Positions 27,601 to 38,400 are shown, counted from the first letter of the stretch. The stretch: 64,000 bases of DNA from Streptosporangium sp. NBC_01755 (GCF_035917995.1 NZ_CP109131.1:1-64000), one strand, 5' to 3'. Notes: generated by a model from the letters alone, not told the origin. A program made the numbers and translations.

Positions 27601-30600
27601 ATCGGCCAGGGCGGCGGCCAAGGCGTCCCGGTCCAGGCTGCCCCTCAGCCGGAGCAGCATCGGGATGGTGTAGGTCGCCGAGGCCCCTTCGAGCAGGTTG
27701 AGGAACCACAACCGCCGCTGGCCGAACGACAACGGCAACTCGCCCGGCCGCGGTCCGGCCACCAGCACCGGCCGGCGCCGACCCTCATCACCCATCCGCC
27801 CGGCCAGACCCGCCACCGTCGGCGCGTCGAACACATCCCGCACCGACAGCTCAACACCCAACACGCCACGGATCCGGCTGGTCAACCTCACCGCGATCAG
27901 CGAATGCCCACCCAGATCGAAGAAGTTGTCGTCGACGCCCACCGAGTCCACATCGAGGACCTCGGCGAACACCGCACACAGGGCCTCTTCCCGCGGGTTG
28001 CGCGGGCCACGCCCCGAAGACAGGGCCGTGAAGTCCGGCGCCGGCAACGCTTTACGATCCAGCTTGCCGTTCGACGACAAGGGCAGCTCATCCAGCGTGA
28101 CATAGACCGAAGGCAGCATGTATTCCGGCAGCAAACCGGTCAGATACTCCCTCAACACAGCGGTATCCAGCGGCCCGGCCGCCGGTACCACGTAGGCGAC
28201 CAGGCGCTGCCGATCGGCGGTCACCACCGTGTTCCGCACCCCGTCGGCCGACCGGATCGCGGTCTCGATCTCACCCAGCTCGATCCGGTGCCCACGAATC
28301 TTCACCTGGAAGTCGCGGCGCTCCAAGAACTCCAGCCGGCCGTCCGGCCGATACACCACCCGGTCACCGGTCCGATACAACCGGCCCCCACCGAACGGGC
28401 TGGCCACGAACACCGCCGCAGTCCGGGCGGCATCGTTCAGATACCCGCGGCCGACACCCACACCGCCCACATACAACTCACCCGGCACCCCCACCGGAAC
28501 CGGCTGCAGATCATCACCCAGCACATAGACCTGGGTGTTGCGGATGGGCCGGCCGATCGGGGTACGCAGCCCCGCGACGTCATCGGGGTTGGCGATCACC
28601 GCGTGGGTGACGTCGATGGAGCACTCGGTCGGGCCATAGGCGTTCATCACCGGGACGGCCGGGTAACGCTGAAGCCAGCGGCGGCACAACTCCGCCGGCA
28701 ACGCCTCCCCAGCCGACACCAGCCACCGCAACCCCAACTCAGGAACCGAGACACCCCCATCCCACACATCCAAAGCAGCCCGCAGCAGAGAGGGCACCAC
28801 CTCCAGCACCGTCACACCCGAAACACCGAACAACCGTTGCGGATCCATCGCGCTCTCCCGGGAGACCACCCGCACCCGCCCCCACGATCAGAGCGGCCAG
28901 CATCTGCCACACCGAGATGTCGAACGTCAACGGCGCGCTCTGCACCACCACATCCGACGAATCCAGCCCGAGATCCTCCACCTTGGCCAGCAGATGATTG
29001 ACCATCCCCCGCCGGTGCACCATCGCCCCCTTGGGCCGGCCCGTCGACCCCGACGTGTAGATCACATACGCCAGATCGTCCCCAACCCCCCGCACCGGAG
29101 CCAGATCATCGTCCACCGCATCGTCGAACACCAGCACCCGCACGCCACCGGCCCCGACGGCCTCACGGGCCAAGTCCAGATACTCCGGCGCCGCGATCAA
29201 CACCTCGATGCCGCTGTCGGCGATCAGATCCGCTATGCGGGCCACCGGCGCGCCCGGGTCGAAGGGCACATACGCACCCCCGGCGCCGAGCACCCCCAGC
29301 ACCGCCGACACATACCGGACCCCCGGATCGCCCAGCAACCCCACCAACGCACCCGCCGGCAACCTCTTGGCCACCGCGTTCGCCCGACCCACCAGCTCCC
29401 GATACGACACCGACCCCGCATCATCGGTGACCGCGACACCATCCGGAGCAGCCACAGCCCGCTCACGAACCCGCTCCACCACACCCGCGAAACCACCCTC
29501 GACCGCCGGCGGATTCCACTCCACCAACAACCGGCGACGCTCCTCCTGCCCGAGCACATCGATCGCACTCAACGGCGCGTCCACGCCAGATGCCATGCCG
29601 TTCAACACCCGCTCCAGCCGGGCTGAAATCTCCTGAACGGTCGCGCGGTCGAACAGGTCGGTGGCATACGTGACCAGCACACCGACACCGCCATCACCGT
29701 GCTCGGTGAAACCGAAAGTCAGGTCGAAGTCCGAAACCGAGGGGCGGAGCGGGTCGACACCGGCGTCCAGGCCGGCCAGCTCGATCCGTGCGGCCGCGTT
29801 GTTCTGCAGCACCATCATCACCTGGAACAACGGGTGCCGCGACCTGGACCGGGCCGGGTTGAGCACATCGACCAGCCGCTCGAACGGCACATCCTGATGC
29901 GCGAACGCCGCCAAATCGGCATCCCGCACCCGGCCCAGCAACTCCCGAACCGTCGGATCACCGGACAAGTCGGTACGCAACACCAGCGTGTTGACGAAGA
30001 ACCCGACAAGATCATCCAGGGCGTCATCGGTCCGGCCCGCGACCGGGCTGCCCAGCGGGACGTCGGTGCCCGCACCCAGCTTGCTCAACAACGCAGACAA
30101 CCCGGCCTGCAACACCATGAACAGACTCGCGTTGTTCTCCCTGGCCAGCACGCCCAGCCCGGACGTGAGTTCCGAAGTGAGCACGAACTCAAACGCGTCA
30201 CCCCGGTAGCTGGCGATCGCCGGACGCGGCCGATCGGCCGGCAGCGCGATCTCCTCCGGCAACCCCTCCAGCGTCTTGGTCCAGAAGGCCAGCTGCTCGG
30301 AGATCAGGCTCCGCTCGTCATCCTCGCTGCCCAGCAGCTCCCGCTGCCACAACGCGTAATCCACATACTGCACCGGCAACGACTTCCACCCCGGCGCCAT
30401 CCCCGAACAGCGCGCCTCATACGCCGCGGCGAAATCCCGCGCCAGCGGCGCCATCGACCAGCCGTCACTGGCGATGTGGTGCAACACGACAAGCAGCACA
30501 TACTCAGACTTGCCGAGCACCAACAGCTCGGCCCGCACCGGCAACTCCGCGGTCAGGTCAAAACCCGTCGAGCAAGCAGTCTCGATCGCGGCCGGGAGTT

Positions 30601-33600
30601 CCGCCTCGGTGGCAGACCTGACCACGAGTTCGGGCCTGTCGCTCCTGATGACCTGCACCGGCCGGCCGTCGACCTCCGGATATACCGTGCGCAGCACCTC
30701 GTGCCGCTCTACCACATCGGCCAGGGCCTGCGCCAATGCGTCCTGGTCCAGGCTGCCCCTCAGCCGGAGCAGCATCGGGATGTTGTAGGTCGCCGAGGCC
30801 CCTTCGAGCAGGTTGAGGAACCACAACCGCCGCTGACCGAACGACAACGGCAACTCACCCGGCCGCGGCCCGGCCACCAGCACCGGCCGGCGCCGACCCT
30901 CATCACCCATCCGCCCGGCCAGACCCGCCACCGTCGGCGCGTCGAACACATCCCGCACCGACAGCTCAACACCCAACACGCCACGGATCCGGCTGGTCAA
31001 CCTCACCGCGATCAGCGAATGCCCACCCAGATCGAAGAAGTTGTCGTCGACGCCCACCGAGTCCACATCGAGGACCTCGGCGAACACCGCACACAGGGCC
31101 TCTTCCCGCGGGTTGCGCGGGCCACGCCCCGAAGACAGGGCCGTGAAGTCCGGCGCCGGCAACGCTTTACGATCCAGCTTGCCGTTCGACGACAAGGGCA
31201 GCTCATCCAGCGTGACATAGACCGAAGGCAGCATGTATTCCGGCAGCAAACCGGTCAGATACTCCCTCAACACAGCGGTATCCAGCGGCCCGGCCGCCGG
31301 TACCACGTAGGCGACCAGGCGCTGCCGATCGGCGGTCACCACCGTGTTCCGCACCCCGTCGGCCGACCGGATCGCGGTCTCGATCTCACCCAGCTCGATC
31401 CGGTGCCCACGAATCTTCACCTGGAAGTCGCGGCGCTCCAGGAACTCCAGCCGGCCGTCCGGCCGATACACCACCCGGTCACCGGTCCGATACAACCGGC
31501 CCCCACCGAACGGGCTGGCCACGAACACCGCCGCAGTCCGGGCGGCATCGTTCAGATACCCGCGGCCGACACCCACACCGCCCACATACAACTCACCCGG
31601 CACCCCCACCGGAACCGGCTGCAGGTCATCACCCAGCACATAGACCTGGGTGTTGCGGATGGGCCGGCCGATCGGGGTACGCAGCCCCGCGACGTCATCG
31701 GGGTTGGCGATCACCGCGTGGGTGACGTCGATGGAGCACTCGGTCGGGCCATAGGCGTTCATCACCGGGACGGCCGGGTAACGCTGAAGCCAGCGGCGGC
31801 ACAACTCCGCCGGCAACGCCTCCCCAGCCGACACCAGCCACCGCAACCCCAACTCAGGAACCGAGACACCCCCATCCCACACATCCAGAGCAGCCCGCAG
31901 CAGAGAGGGCACCACCTCCAGCACCGTCACACCCGAAACACCGAACAACCGTTGCGGATCCATCGCGCTCTCCCGGGAGACCACCCGCACCCGCCCCCCC
32001 ACGATCAGAGCGGCCAGCATCTGCCACACCGAGATGTCGAACGTCAACGGCGCGCTCTGCACCACCACATCCGACGAATCCAGCCCGAGATCCTCCACCT
32101 TGGCCAGCAGATGATTGACCATCCCCCGCCGGTGCACCATCGCCCCCTTGGGCCGGCCCGTCGACCCCGACGTGTAGATCACATACGCCAGATCGTCCCC
32201 AACCCCCCGCACCGGAGCCAGATCATCGTCCACCGCATCGTCGAACACCAGCACCCGCACGCCACCGGCCCCGACGGCCTCACGGGCCAAGTCCAGATAC
32301 TCCGGCGCCGCGATCAACACCTCGATGCCGCTGTCGGCGATCAGATCCGCTATGCGGGCCACCGGCGCGCCCGGGTCGAAGGGCACATACGCACCCCCGG
32401 CGCCGAGCACCCCCAGCACCGCCGACACATACCGGACCCCCGGATCGCCCAGCAACCCCACCAACGCACCCGCCGGCAACCTCTTGGCCACCGCGTTCGC
32501 CCGAGCGACCAGCTCCCGATACGACACCGACCCCGCATCATCGGTGACCGCGACACCATCCGGAGCAGCCACAGCCCGCTCACGGACCCGCTCCACCACA
32601 CCCGCGAAACCACCCTCGACCGCCGGCGGATTCCACTCCACCAACAACCGGCGACGCTCCTCCTGCCCGAGCACATCGATCGCACTCAACGGCGCATCCG
32701 CATCAAACGCCATGCTGTCGAGAACGCGGACCAGTTGCTCCGACATCCGCTGAACCGTCGGGCGGTCGAACAGGTCGGTGGCATACGTGACCAGCACACC
32801 GATGCTGCCATCACCGTGCTCGGTGAAATCGAAATTCAGGTCGAAGTCCGTAACCGAGGGGCGGAGCGGGTCGACACCGGCGTCCAGGCCGGCCAGCTCG
32901 ATCCGTGCGGCCGCGTTGTTCTGCAGCACCATCATCACCTGGAACAACGGGTGCCGCGACCTGGACCGGGCCGGGTTGAGCACATCGACCAGCCGCTCGA
33001 ACGGCACATCCTGATGCGCGAACGCCGCCAAATCGGCATCTCGCACCCGGCCCAGCAACTCCCGAACCGTCGGATCACCGGACAAGTCGGTGCGCAACAC
33101 CAGCGTGTTGACGAAGAACCCGACAAGATCATCCAGGGCGTCATCGGTCCGGCCCGCGACCGGGCTGCCCAGCGGGACGTCGGTGCCCGCACCCAGCTTG
33201 CTCAACAACGCAGACAACCCGGCCTGCAACACCATGAACAGACTCGCGTTGTTCTCCCTGGCCAGCACGCCCAGCCCGGACGTGAGTTCCGAAGTGAGCA
33301 CGAACTCAAACGCGTCACCCCGGTAGCTGGCGATCGCCGGACGCGGCCGATCGGCCGGCAGCGCGATCTCCTCCGGCAGACCCTCCAGCGCCTTGGTCCA
33401 GAACCCCAGCTGCTCGCAGATCAGACTCCGCTCGTCATCCTCACCGCCCAGCAGCTCCCGCTGCCACAACGCGTAATCCACATACTGCACCGGCAACGAC
33501 TTCCACCCCGGCACCGTCCCCGAACAACGCGCCTCATACGCCGCGGCGAAATCCCGCGCCAGCGGCGCCATCGACCAGCCGTCACCGGCGATGTGGTGCA

Positions 33601-36600
33601 ACACCAACAGCAACACGGACTCGGTCGGACCGAGGATGAACAGCTGAGAGCGGATCGGCAACTCGCCGGTGAGATCGAACCCGGCCAAGCATGCGGCCTC
33701 GATCGCGGCCGGGAGGTCCGTCTCGGTGGCAGACCTGACCACGAGTTCAGGCCGGTCGCTCCTGATGACCTGCACCGGCCGGCCGTCGACCTCCGGATAC
33801 ACCGTGCGCAGCACCTCGTGCCGCTCCACCACATCGGCCAGGGCGGCGGCCAAGGCGTCCCGGTCCAGGCTGCCCCTCAGCCGGAGCAGCATCGGGATGG
33901 TGTAGGTCGCCGAGGCCCCTTCGAGCAGGTTGAGGAACCACAACCGCCGCTGGCCGAACGACAACGGCAACTCGCCCGGCCGCGGTCCGGCCACCAGCAC
34001 CGGCCGGCGCCGACCCTCATCACCCATCCGCCCGGCCAGGCCCGCCACCGTCGGCGCGTCGAACACATCCCGCACCGACAGCTCAACACCCAACGCGCCA
34101 CGGATCCGGCTGATCAACCTCACCGCGAGCAGTGAATGCCCACCCAGGTCGAAGAAACTGTCGTCGACGCCCACCGAGTCCACATCGAGGACCTCGGCGA
34201 ACACCGAACACAGGGCCTCCTCCCGCGGGTTGCGCGGGGCACGACCCGAAGACAGGGCCGTGAAGTCCGGCGCCGGCAACGCTTTACGATCCAGTTTGCC
34301 GTTCGGGCTCAGCGGTAATGCGTCGAGGACCATGACCACCGCGGGAACCATGTAGTCCGGCAGCAGAGTGGCGACGTGTGCCTGGAGCGCGTCAGGCTCG
34401 ACCTGGCCCACCACATAGGCGACCAGATGCTGCTCACCGGCGGTCACCACCGCGTTCCGCACCCCGTCGGCCGACCGGATCGCGGTCTCGATCTCACCCA
34501 GTTCGATCCGATGCCCGCGGATCTTCACCTGGAAGTCGCGGCGCTCCAGGAACTCCAGCCGGCCGTCCGGCCGATACACCACCCGGTCACCGGTCCGATA
34601 CAGCCGGCCCTGGCCGAACGGGCTGGCCACGAACACCGCCGCGGTCCGGGCCGGGTCGTTCAGATACCCGCGGCCGACACCCACACCGCCCACATACAAC
34701 TCACCCGGCACCCCCACCGGAACCGGCTGCAGGTCATCACCGAGTACATAGAGCTGGGTGTTGCGGATGGGCCGCCCGATCGGGGTACGCGACCCCGTGG
34801 CGTCATCAGCGTGACGGATCACCGCATGGGTGACATCATCGGAGCACTCGGTCGAGCCGTAGGCGTTCATCACCGGAACGGCCGGGAAACGCTGGAGCCA
34901 CCGGTGGCACAACTCCGCCGGCAACGCCTCCCCGGTGACCAGCAGCCACCGCAACCCCGGCCCGGGCACCGTCACCCCGACATCCAGGGCAGCCCGCAAC
35001 AGGGACGGCACCACCTCCAGCACCGTCACACCCGGAACACCGAACAACCGTTGCGGATCCATCGCGGTCTCCCGGGAGACCACCCGCACCCGCCCCCCCA
35101 CGATCAGAGCGGCCAGCATCTGCCACACCGAGACGACGAAGGTCAGCGGCGCGTTCTGCACCACCACATCCGAGGAGTCCAGCCCAAGATTCTCCACCTG
35201 GGCCAGCAGATGATTGACCATCCCGCGCCGGTGCACCATCGCCCCCTTGGGCCGGCCCGTCGACCCCGAGGTGAACATCACATACGCCAGATCATCCTCA
35301 GCCCCGCGCGCCGGGGCCAGATCACCGTCCACCGCATCGTCGAACACCAGCACCCGCACACCACCGGCCCCGACGGCCTCGCGGGCCAGATCCAAATACT
35401 CCGGCGCCGCGATCAGCACCCCGATGCCGCTGTCGGCGACCAGGGCCGCGGTGCGGGCCACCGGCGCATCCGGATCGAACGGCACATACGCACCCCCAGC
35501 ACCGAGCACCCCCAGCACCGCCGACACATACCGGACACCCGGATCGCCCAGCAACCCCACCAACGCACCCGCCGGCAACCTCTTGGCCACCGCGTTCGCC
35601 CGACCCACCAACTCCCGATACGTCACCGAACCCGCATCATCCGACACCGCGACACCATCCGGGGCAGCCACAGCCCGCTCACGAACCCGCTCCACCACAC
35701 CCGCGAAACCACCCTCGACCGCAGGCGGATTCCACTCCACCAACAACCGGCGACGCTCCTGCGGCCCGAGCACATCAATGGCGCTCAGCGGCTGGTCCGC
35801 AGGCGCAGCGGTAAACGTGTCCAGAAAGGCGGTGAAACGCGCGAGGTGCGCCTCCACATCAGCCTCGTCATACAGGTCGGTGTTCGCATTTATCTCTACG
35901 CGCAGGCCGCCGTCCTCACTGTCGTGCACCATGATCGTGAGATCGTCGCTGGGCGCGGTTGTCAGGTCGAACACCTTCACCGTCGCGGTGCCGAAGCTCA
36001 TCTGGCCGAAGATATTCGCCACGTTAAGCTCAGGGCCGATCCGGTGGCGGCCCAGTCCCATCATCTGCCGGATCTCCCGGGTGCGGAAACGCTGATGACG
36101 CACAACGAGACCCACCTCCCGCGACGCGTGCGCCAGCACATCACCCCGGCCCATCCCCGGCCGAACAGCCAACACCAACGGCACCAAATTCGCACGCATG
36201 CCAGGAGTCGCCTTGGCGACAGCCGACGTACGCGCGGTCACCGGCAACGACAACACCACATCACGAACCCCGGTAACCCGCTGCACATAACACGCCGTCG
36301 CCGCGATCAGATACGTCGGCCACGCGACACGATGCCCCCACGCCACCGCCCGCATCCGCTCCGCAACCCCCACCCCCAAAGTCACACCACGACGCACGAA
36401 GGTGCGCACCGCGGTGATCGGCCGACTCGACATGCTCGTCAACTCCACCGGCCCCGCGAACCTCCCCGCCCAGAACCCGCGATCCTTCTCGAACCGCGCC
36501 GATTCCCGGTAGGCCAGCTCCTCCTCGATCAAACCCGCCAACGGCGGAAACACACCATCCCCGTACGACCGGCCCTCCTGAACCGCGGTATAAATCCCCG

Positions 36601-37072
36601 CCACACGAGCGACAAACAAAGCCTCACTAAAACCATCCCACAACAAATGATGAGCACGCTGATACAACACCGCACGATCCGGGCCAACCCTCAGCAACGC
36701 GAACCGGAACAACACCGGCGCATCCAACGCCACCGCAGTCCCGGCATCAGCCCGCATCCACCCCAGCGCCGCCCCATCAGGATCAACCTCGCCCGTGAAA
36801 TCAACGACCGAGAACTCCCAATCCTCACAAGGAACCACCGTCTGCCGCACTTCATCACCAACAATGCCGAACCGGACCCGCAGGCACTCCGCCTCCCCCA
36901 CGGCCACCCGCACAGCCCGCTCCAACAGCGCTACATCAAGCTCACCCTCAATAACGTAATACTCCGCGATATTCCAGATCGGATTATCAGGATCAAACTG
37001 CTGGGCAAACCAAACCTCCAGCTGAGCAGCCGACAACGGCAAACTAGAACCTGACCCCTGCAGCTCATTCAT
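23293..37072 (-). CDS. NRPS2: four-module synthetase with terminal C domain, interrupted by a frameshift
   Basis: Ordered Cstarter-A-PCP, (C-A-PCP)x3, then a lone C; it would be 4593 residues if a 2-base loss at 28879-28883 is restored. The ATG at 37072 has GAGGAG 10 bases upstream and shares LWKMNEL with NRPS1; a GTG at 37114 overlapping the previous stop is the alternative. Every C keeps HHxxxDG and every PCP GGHSL. Codes read by eye: module 1 VVWELTADDK (Asp235 lost), modules 2-4 all DIWEVAAIDK, which resembles as I recall it the Dab code of polymyxin synthetases (DVGEISAIDK). There is no TE. Modules 2-4 are nearly identical in DNA with a period of 3117 bases. Confidence 0.9.
24660..27774 (-). 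other. NRPS2 module 4: C - A - PCP
   Basis: Boundaries are approximate. C with HHIAGDGWSM; A with code DIWEVAAIDK, intact C tract at 25762-25768; PCP DLGGHSLIAV. Confidence 0.75.
27775..30889 (-). other. NRPS2 module 3: C - A - PCP (frameshift inside A)
   Basis: Boundaries are approximate. C with HHIASDGWSM. The A domain has the same sequence as modules 2 and 4 but changes frame just after FDISVWQMLAALIVG because a C tract is 5 long instead of 7. Downstream of the break the code residues are again those of DIWEVAAIDK, and the PCP is intact, so only these 2 bases separate it from a working module. Confidence 0.75.
28879..28883 (-). other. Frameshift site: C tract of 5 instead of 7
   Basis: The homologous tracts at 25762-25768, 31994-32000 and 35093-35099 are 7 C long. 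Here it is 5, which moves the frame within the third A domain of NRPS2, while both flanks remain conserved coding sequence. Loss of 2 bases in a homopolymer inside a near-identical repeat is typical of sequencing or assembly error, but a real mutation cannot be excluded. Confidence 0.9.
30890..34019 (-). other. NRPS2 module 2: C - A - PCP
   Basis: Boundaries are approximate. C with HHIAGDGWSM; A with FDISVWQM, WLVSAGEAL and NAYGPTECSID, code DIWEVAAIDK; PCP DLGGHSLIAV. The A-PCP part is nearly identical in DNA to modules 3 and 4. Confidence 0.75.
34020..37072 (-). other. NRPS2 module 1: starter C - A (Asp235 lost) - PCP
   Basis: Boundaries are approximate. The starter C domain is almost a copy of that of NRPS1 (HHLLWDGFSEALF). 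The A domain reads TFVVSVWQM where all others have FDIS or FDMS, and AYGSTE where others have AYGPTE; the rest of the pocket matches NRPS1 modules 1 and 2. Asp235 normally holds the alpha-amino group, so this domain is either inactive or takes a substrate without a normal alpha-amino group. The PCP is intact (DLGGHSLLAV). Confidence 0.75.
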
Positions 37073-37110
37073 CTTCCACAAGCTCCTCGACACGCGTAGA
37101 AACCCTGGAC

Positions 37111-38091
37111 TCACCCAACCGGCTCGCGCCGGTCCCCCGCGAGCACGTCATCGCCGTAGACGTCACGCACCCAGCTCTCCTGGTAAACCGTGTCCAGATA
37201 GCGCTCACCAAGGTCAGGTGAAACCGCCACCGAGGACAGGTGATGACCAGGATCGTGCACCTGGAGCCACTGCAACGCACCGCTGCACACGGTCCCGGTC
37301 GACCCCCCGAACAAAAACCCCTTCTTCGCGAGCCGATGGCACATCCGGACCGTGTCCGGCTCGGACACATACACCACATCGCACAGATAGGACTCGTCGA
37401 CCTGGACCTGCCGCTCGCTGGTACCAAGACCAGGGATCATACGCCGACCGGGCGGCCCGCCGAACGTCACCGAACCGACACTGTCCACAGCAACCACCCG
37501 CACCTGCGGCGCGAACTCACCAAACCAGCGCGCACAGCCCATCAACGTCCCGGTCGTACCCGCACCGACAAACAGCACGTCCAACTCCGGGAACCGGCGA
37601 CTGATCGCAGGCGCCGTCCGCCGATAATGCGCTTGCCAGTTATTGGGGTTGCGGTACTGGTCAAGCCAGAGGTAACGATCATCAGACGCACATAACGTAC
37701 GGATATAGGACAACCGTGCGCCAAGAAAGCCCCCGTCGTCGTCCGGCTCGGTAATCGTATGCACCTGACTGCCCAAAGACTCCATCAGCCGCTTGGTGGT
37801 CAGGTTGCACCGAGGATCGGTGACACACACGAACGTGTAACCCCTGCTCGCCGCGATCATGCTCAGCGCCACACCCATGTTGCCCGACGACGACTCGATG
37901 AGCACCGAGCTGTGATCGAGCAAACCACTGTGCTCGGCGGCCGAGATCATTTCCGAAGCGGCCTTGAGCTTCCCGGAGCCCGCGAAGTTGAACCCCTCGC
38001 ACTTCAGATGAAGTGCCCGGCCGAGCAGCCCCTCCAACGCAACGTAAAGATCTTCGACGTGAAAGTCCTGTGGAGCGGAAATGATTGGCAC
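37111..38091 (-). CDS. SbnA-like PLP enzyme for 2,3-diaminopropionate precursor
   Basis: A 326-residue fold-type II PLP enzyme of the cysteine synthase family. The PLP Lys is Lys41 in FAGSGKLKAA, the phosphate loop is VGAGTTGTLMG, and ESSSGNMGVAL is the substrate-binding loop. It resembles SbnA rather than CysK: LDQYRNPNNWQAHY, AVDSVGSVTFGG, PGLGTS and the C-terminal GERYLDTVYQESWV all have direct counterparts there. SbnA joins O-phospho-L-serine and glutamate to a conjugate that SbnB, a separate dehydrogenase, splits to L-Dap; no SbnB gene is in the window. The GTG start at 38091 has AGAGGA 7 bases upstream. The stop overlaps a GTG in the NRPS2 frame, so the genes are co-transcribed. Confidence 0.85.
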   Translation of the reverse strand: MPIISAPQDFHVEDLYVALEGLLGRALHLKCEGFNFAGSGKLKAASEMISAAEHSGLLDHSSVLIESSSGNMGVALSMIAASRGYTFVCVTDPRCNLTTKRLMESLGSQVHTITEPDDDGGFLGARLSYIRTLCASDDRYLWLDQYRNPNNWQAHYRRTAPAISRRFPELDVLFVGAGTTGTLMGCARWFGEFAPQVRVVAVDSVGSVTFGGPPGRRMIPGLGTSERQVQVDESYLCDVVYVSEPDTVRMCHRLAKKGFLFGGSTGTVCSGALQWLQVHDPGHHLSSVAVSPDLGERYLDTVYQESWVRDVYGDDVLAGDRREPVG

Positions 38092-38113
38092 GCCATGGTC
38101 CTCTTCTGCAGCC

Positions 38114-38203
38114 TCAGCCCTTGCCGTAACGCGTCAACTCATGGAAGAACCCGTCGACCGCCACAAGTCCGCCGTGCACACCGATCTCGTCGAACCAGCG
38201 CAT
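38114..38203 (-). CDS. Candidate 29-residue small ORF upstream of the SbnA-like gene
   Basis: ATG at 38203 to TGA at 38114, starting MRWFDEIGVHGGLVAVDGFF and ending TRYGKG. Most third codon positions are G or C, as in real genes of this genome, and it stops 22 bases before the SbnA-like start. The site before the ATG (AGGTAAG) is only a fair RBS. It could be a leader peptide, a short cluster protein or a gene relic. I do not recognise it. Confidence 0.4.
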   Translation of the reverse strand: MRWFDEIGVHGGLVAVDGFFHELTRYGKG

Positions 38204-38238
38204 GACTTACCTGAGTGCCGGATATAACGGAGAAAGTC

Positions 38239-38356
38239 GGCGCCGCCGCCTTACCGGACATAGACGACCCTCAATCACAGAAAGTGGCCCTCAACGGAGG
38301 CTTGACTCACCGAAGCGTACGATATCCGGTCGCTTCTAAGGGAATCACTAGTGATT
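38239..38356 (-). promoter_or_regulatory. Conserved upstream block, copy 2, with AATCACTAGTGATT palindrome
   Basis: This block carries the same ordered landmarks as 23036-23140 (GGCGCCGCC, ACCGGACATAGACGAC, GGCCCTCAACGGAGGCTTG, TCACC, ATATCCGGTC, TTCTAAGG, AATCACTAGT). Here the last element is a perfect 14-bp palindrome at 38343-38356. It lies between the leftward SbnA/NRPS2 operon and the rightward MbtH operon. The palindrome is a good candidate operator for a cluster regulator. Confidence 0.55.
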
Positions 38357-38400
38357 TCCTTGATTGGTCCTCGATATAGTCACTTTCGTCGTGAGCCTAG

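Larger units (their letters stand above)
24660..34100 (-). repeat. Near-identical tandem NRPS modules, 3117-bp period
   Basis: Equivalent points in modules 2, 3 and 4 of NRPS2 are spaced 3117, 3115 (with the 2-base loss) and 3117 bases. The A-PCP halves at about 24.6-26.4, 27.8-29.5 and 30.9-32.6 kb can be followed over long stretches with only scattered differences, while the C domains differ more. This suggests recent amplification or gene conversion and is a risk for misassembly. Confidence 0.8.

Noticed and set aside
23293-28875. A separate NRPS gene starting near 28875
   Set aside because: The start falls inside an A domain and the preceding frame supplies the missing half. A 2-base loss in a C tract explains the split.
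24660-34100. CRISPR array or mobile element as the source of the repeats
   Set aside because: The repeat units are whole 3.1-kb NRPS modules with no spacers, transposase or terminal inverted repeats.
24787-37054. Very long open frames on the plus strand across the NRPS genes (for example 29699-34135 and 34376-37054)
   Set aside because: They mirror the minus-strand NRPS codons in GC-rich DNA, are rich in Arg, His, Gln and Pro, and repeat with each module. No RBS or domain supports them.
37073-37114. GTG start of NRPS2 overlapping the SbnA-like stop (GTGA)
   Set aside because: Possible, but the ATG at 37072 has GAGGAG at the right distance and the same context as NRPS1; kept only as an alternative.
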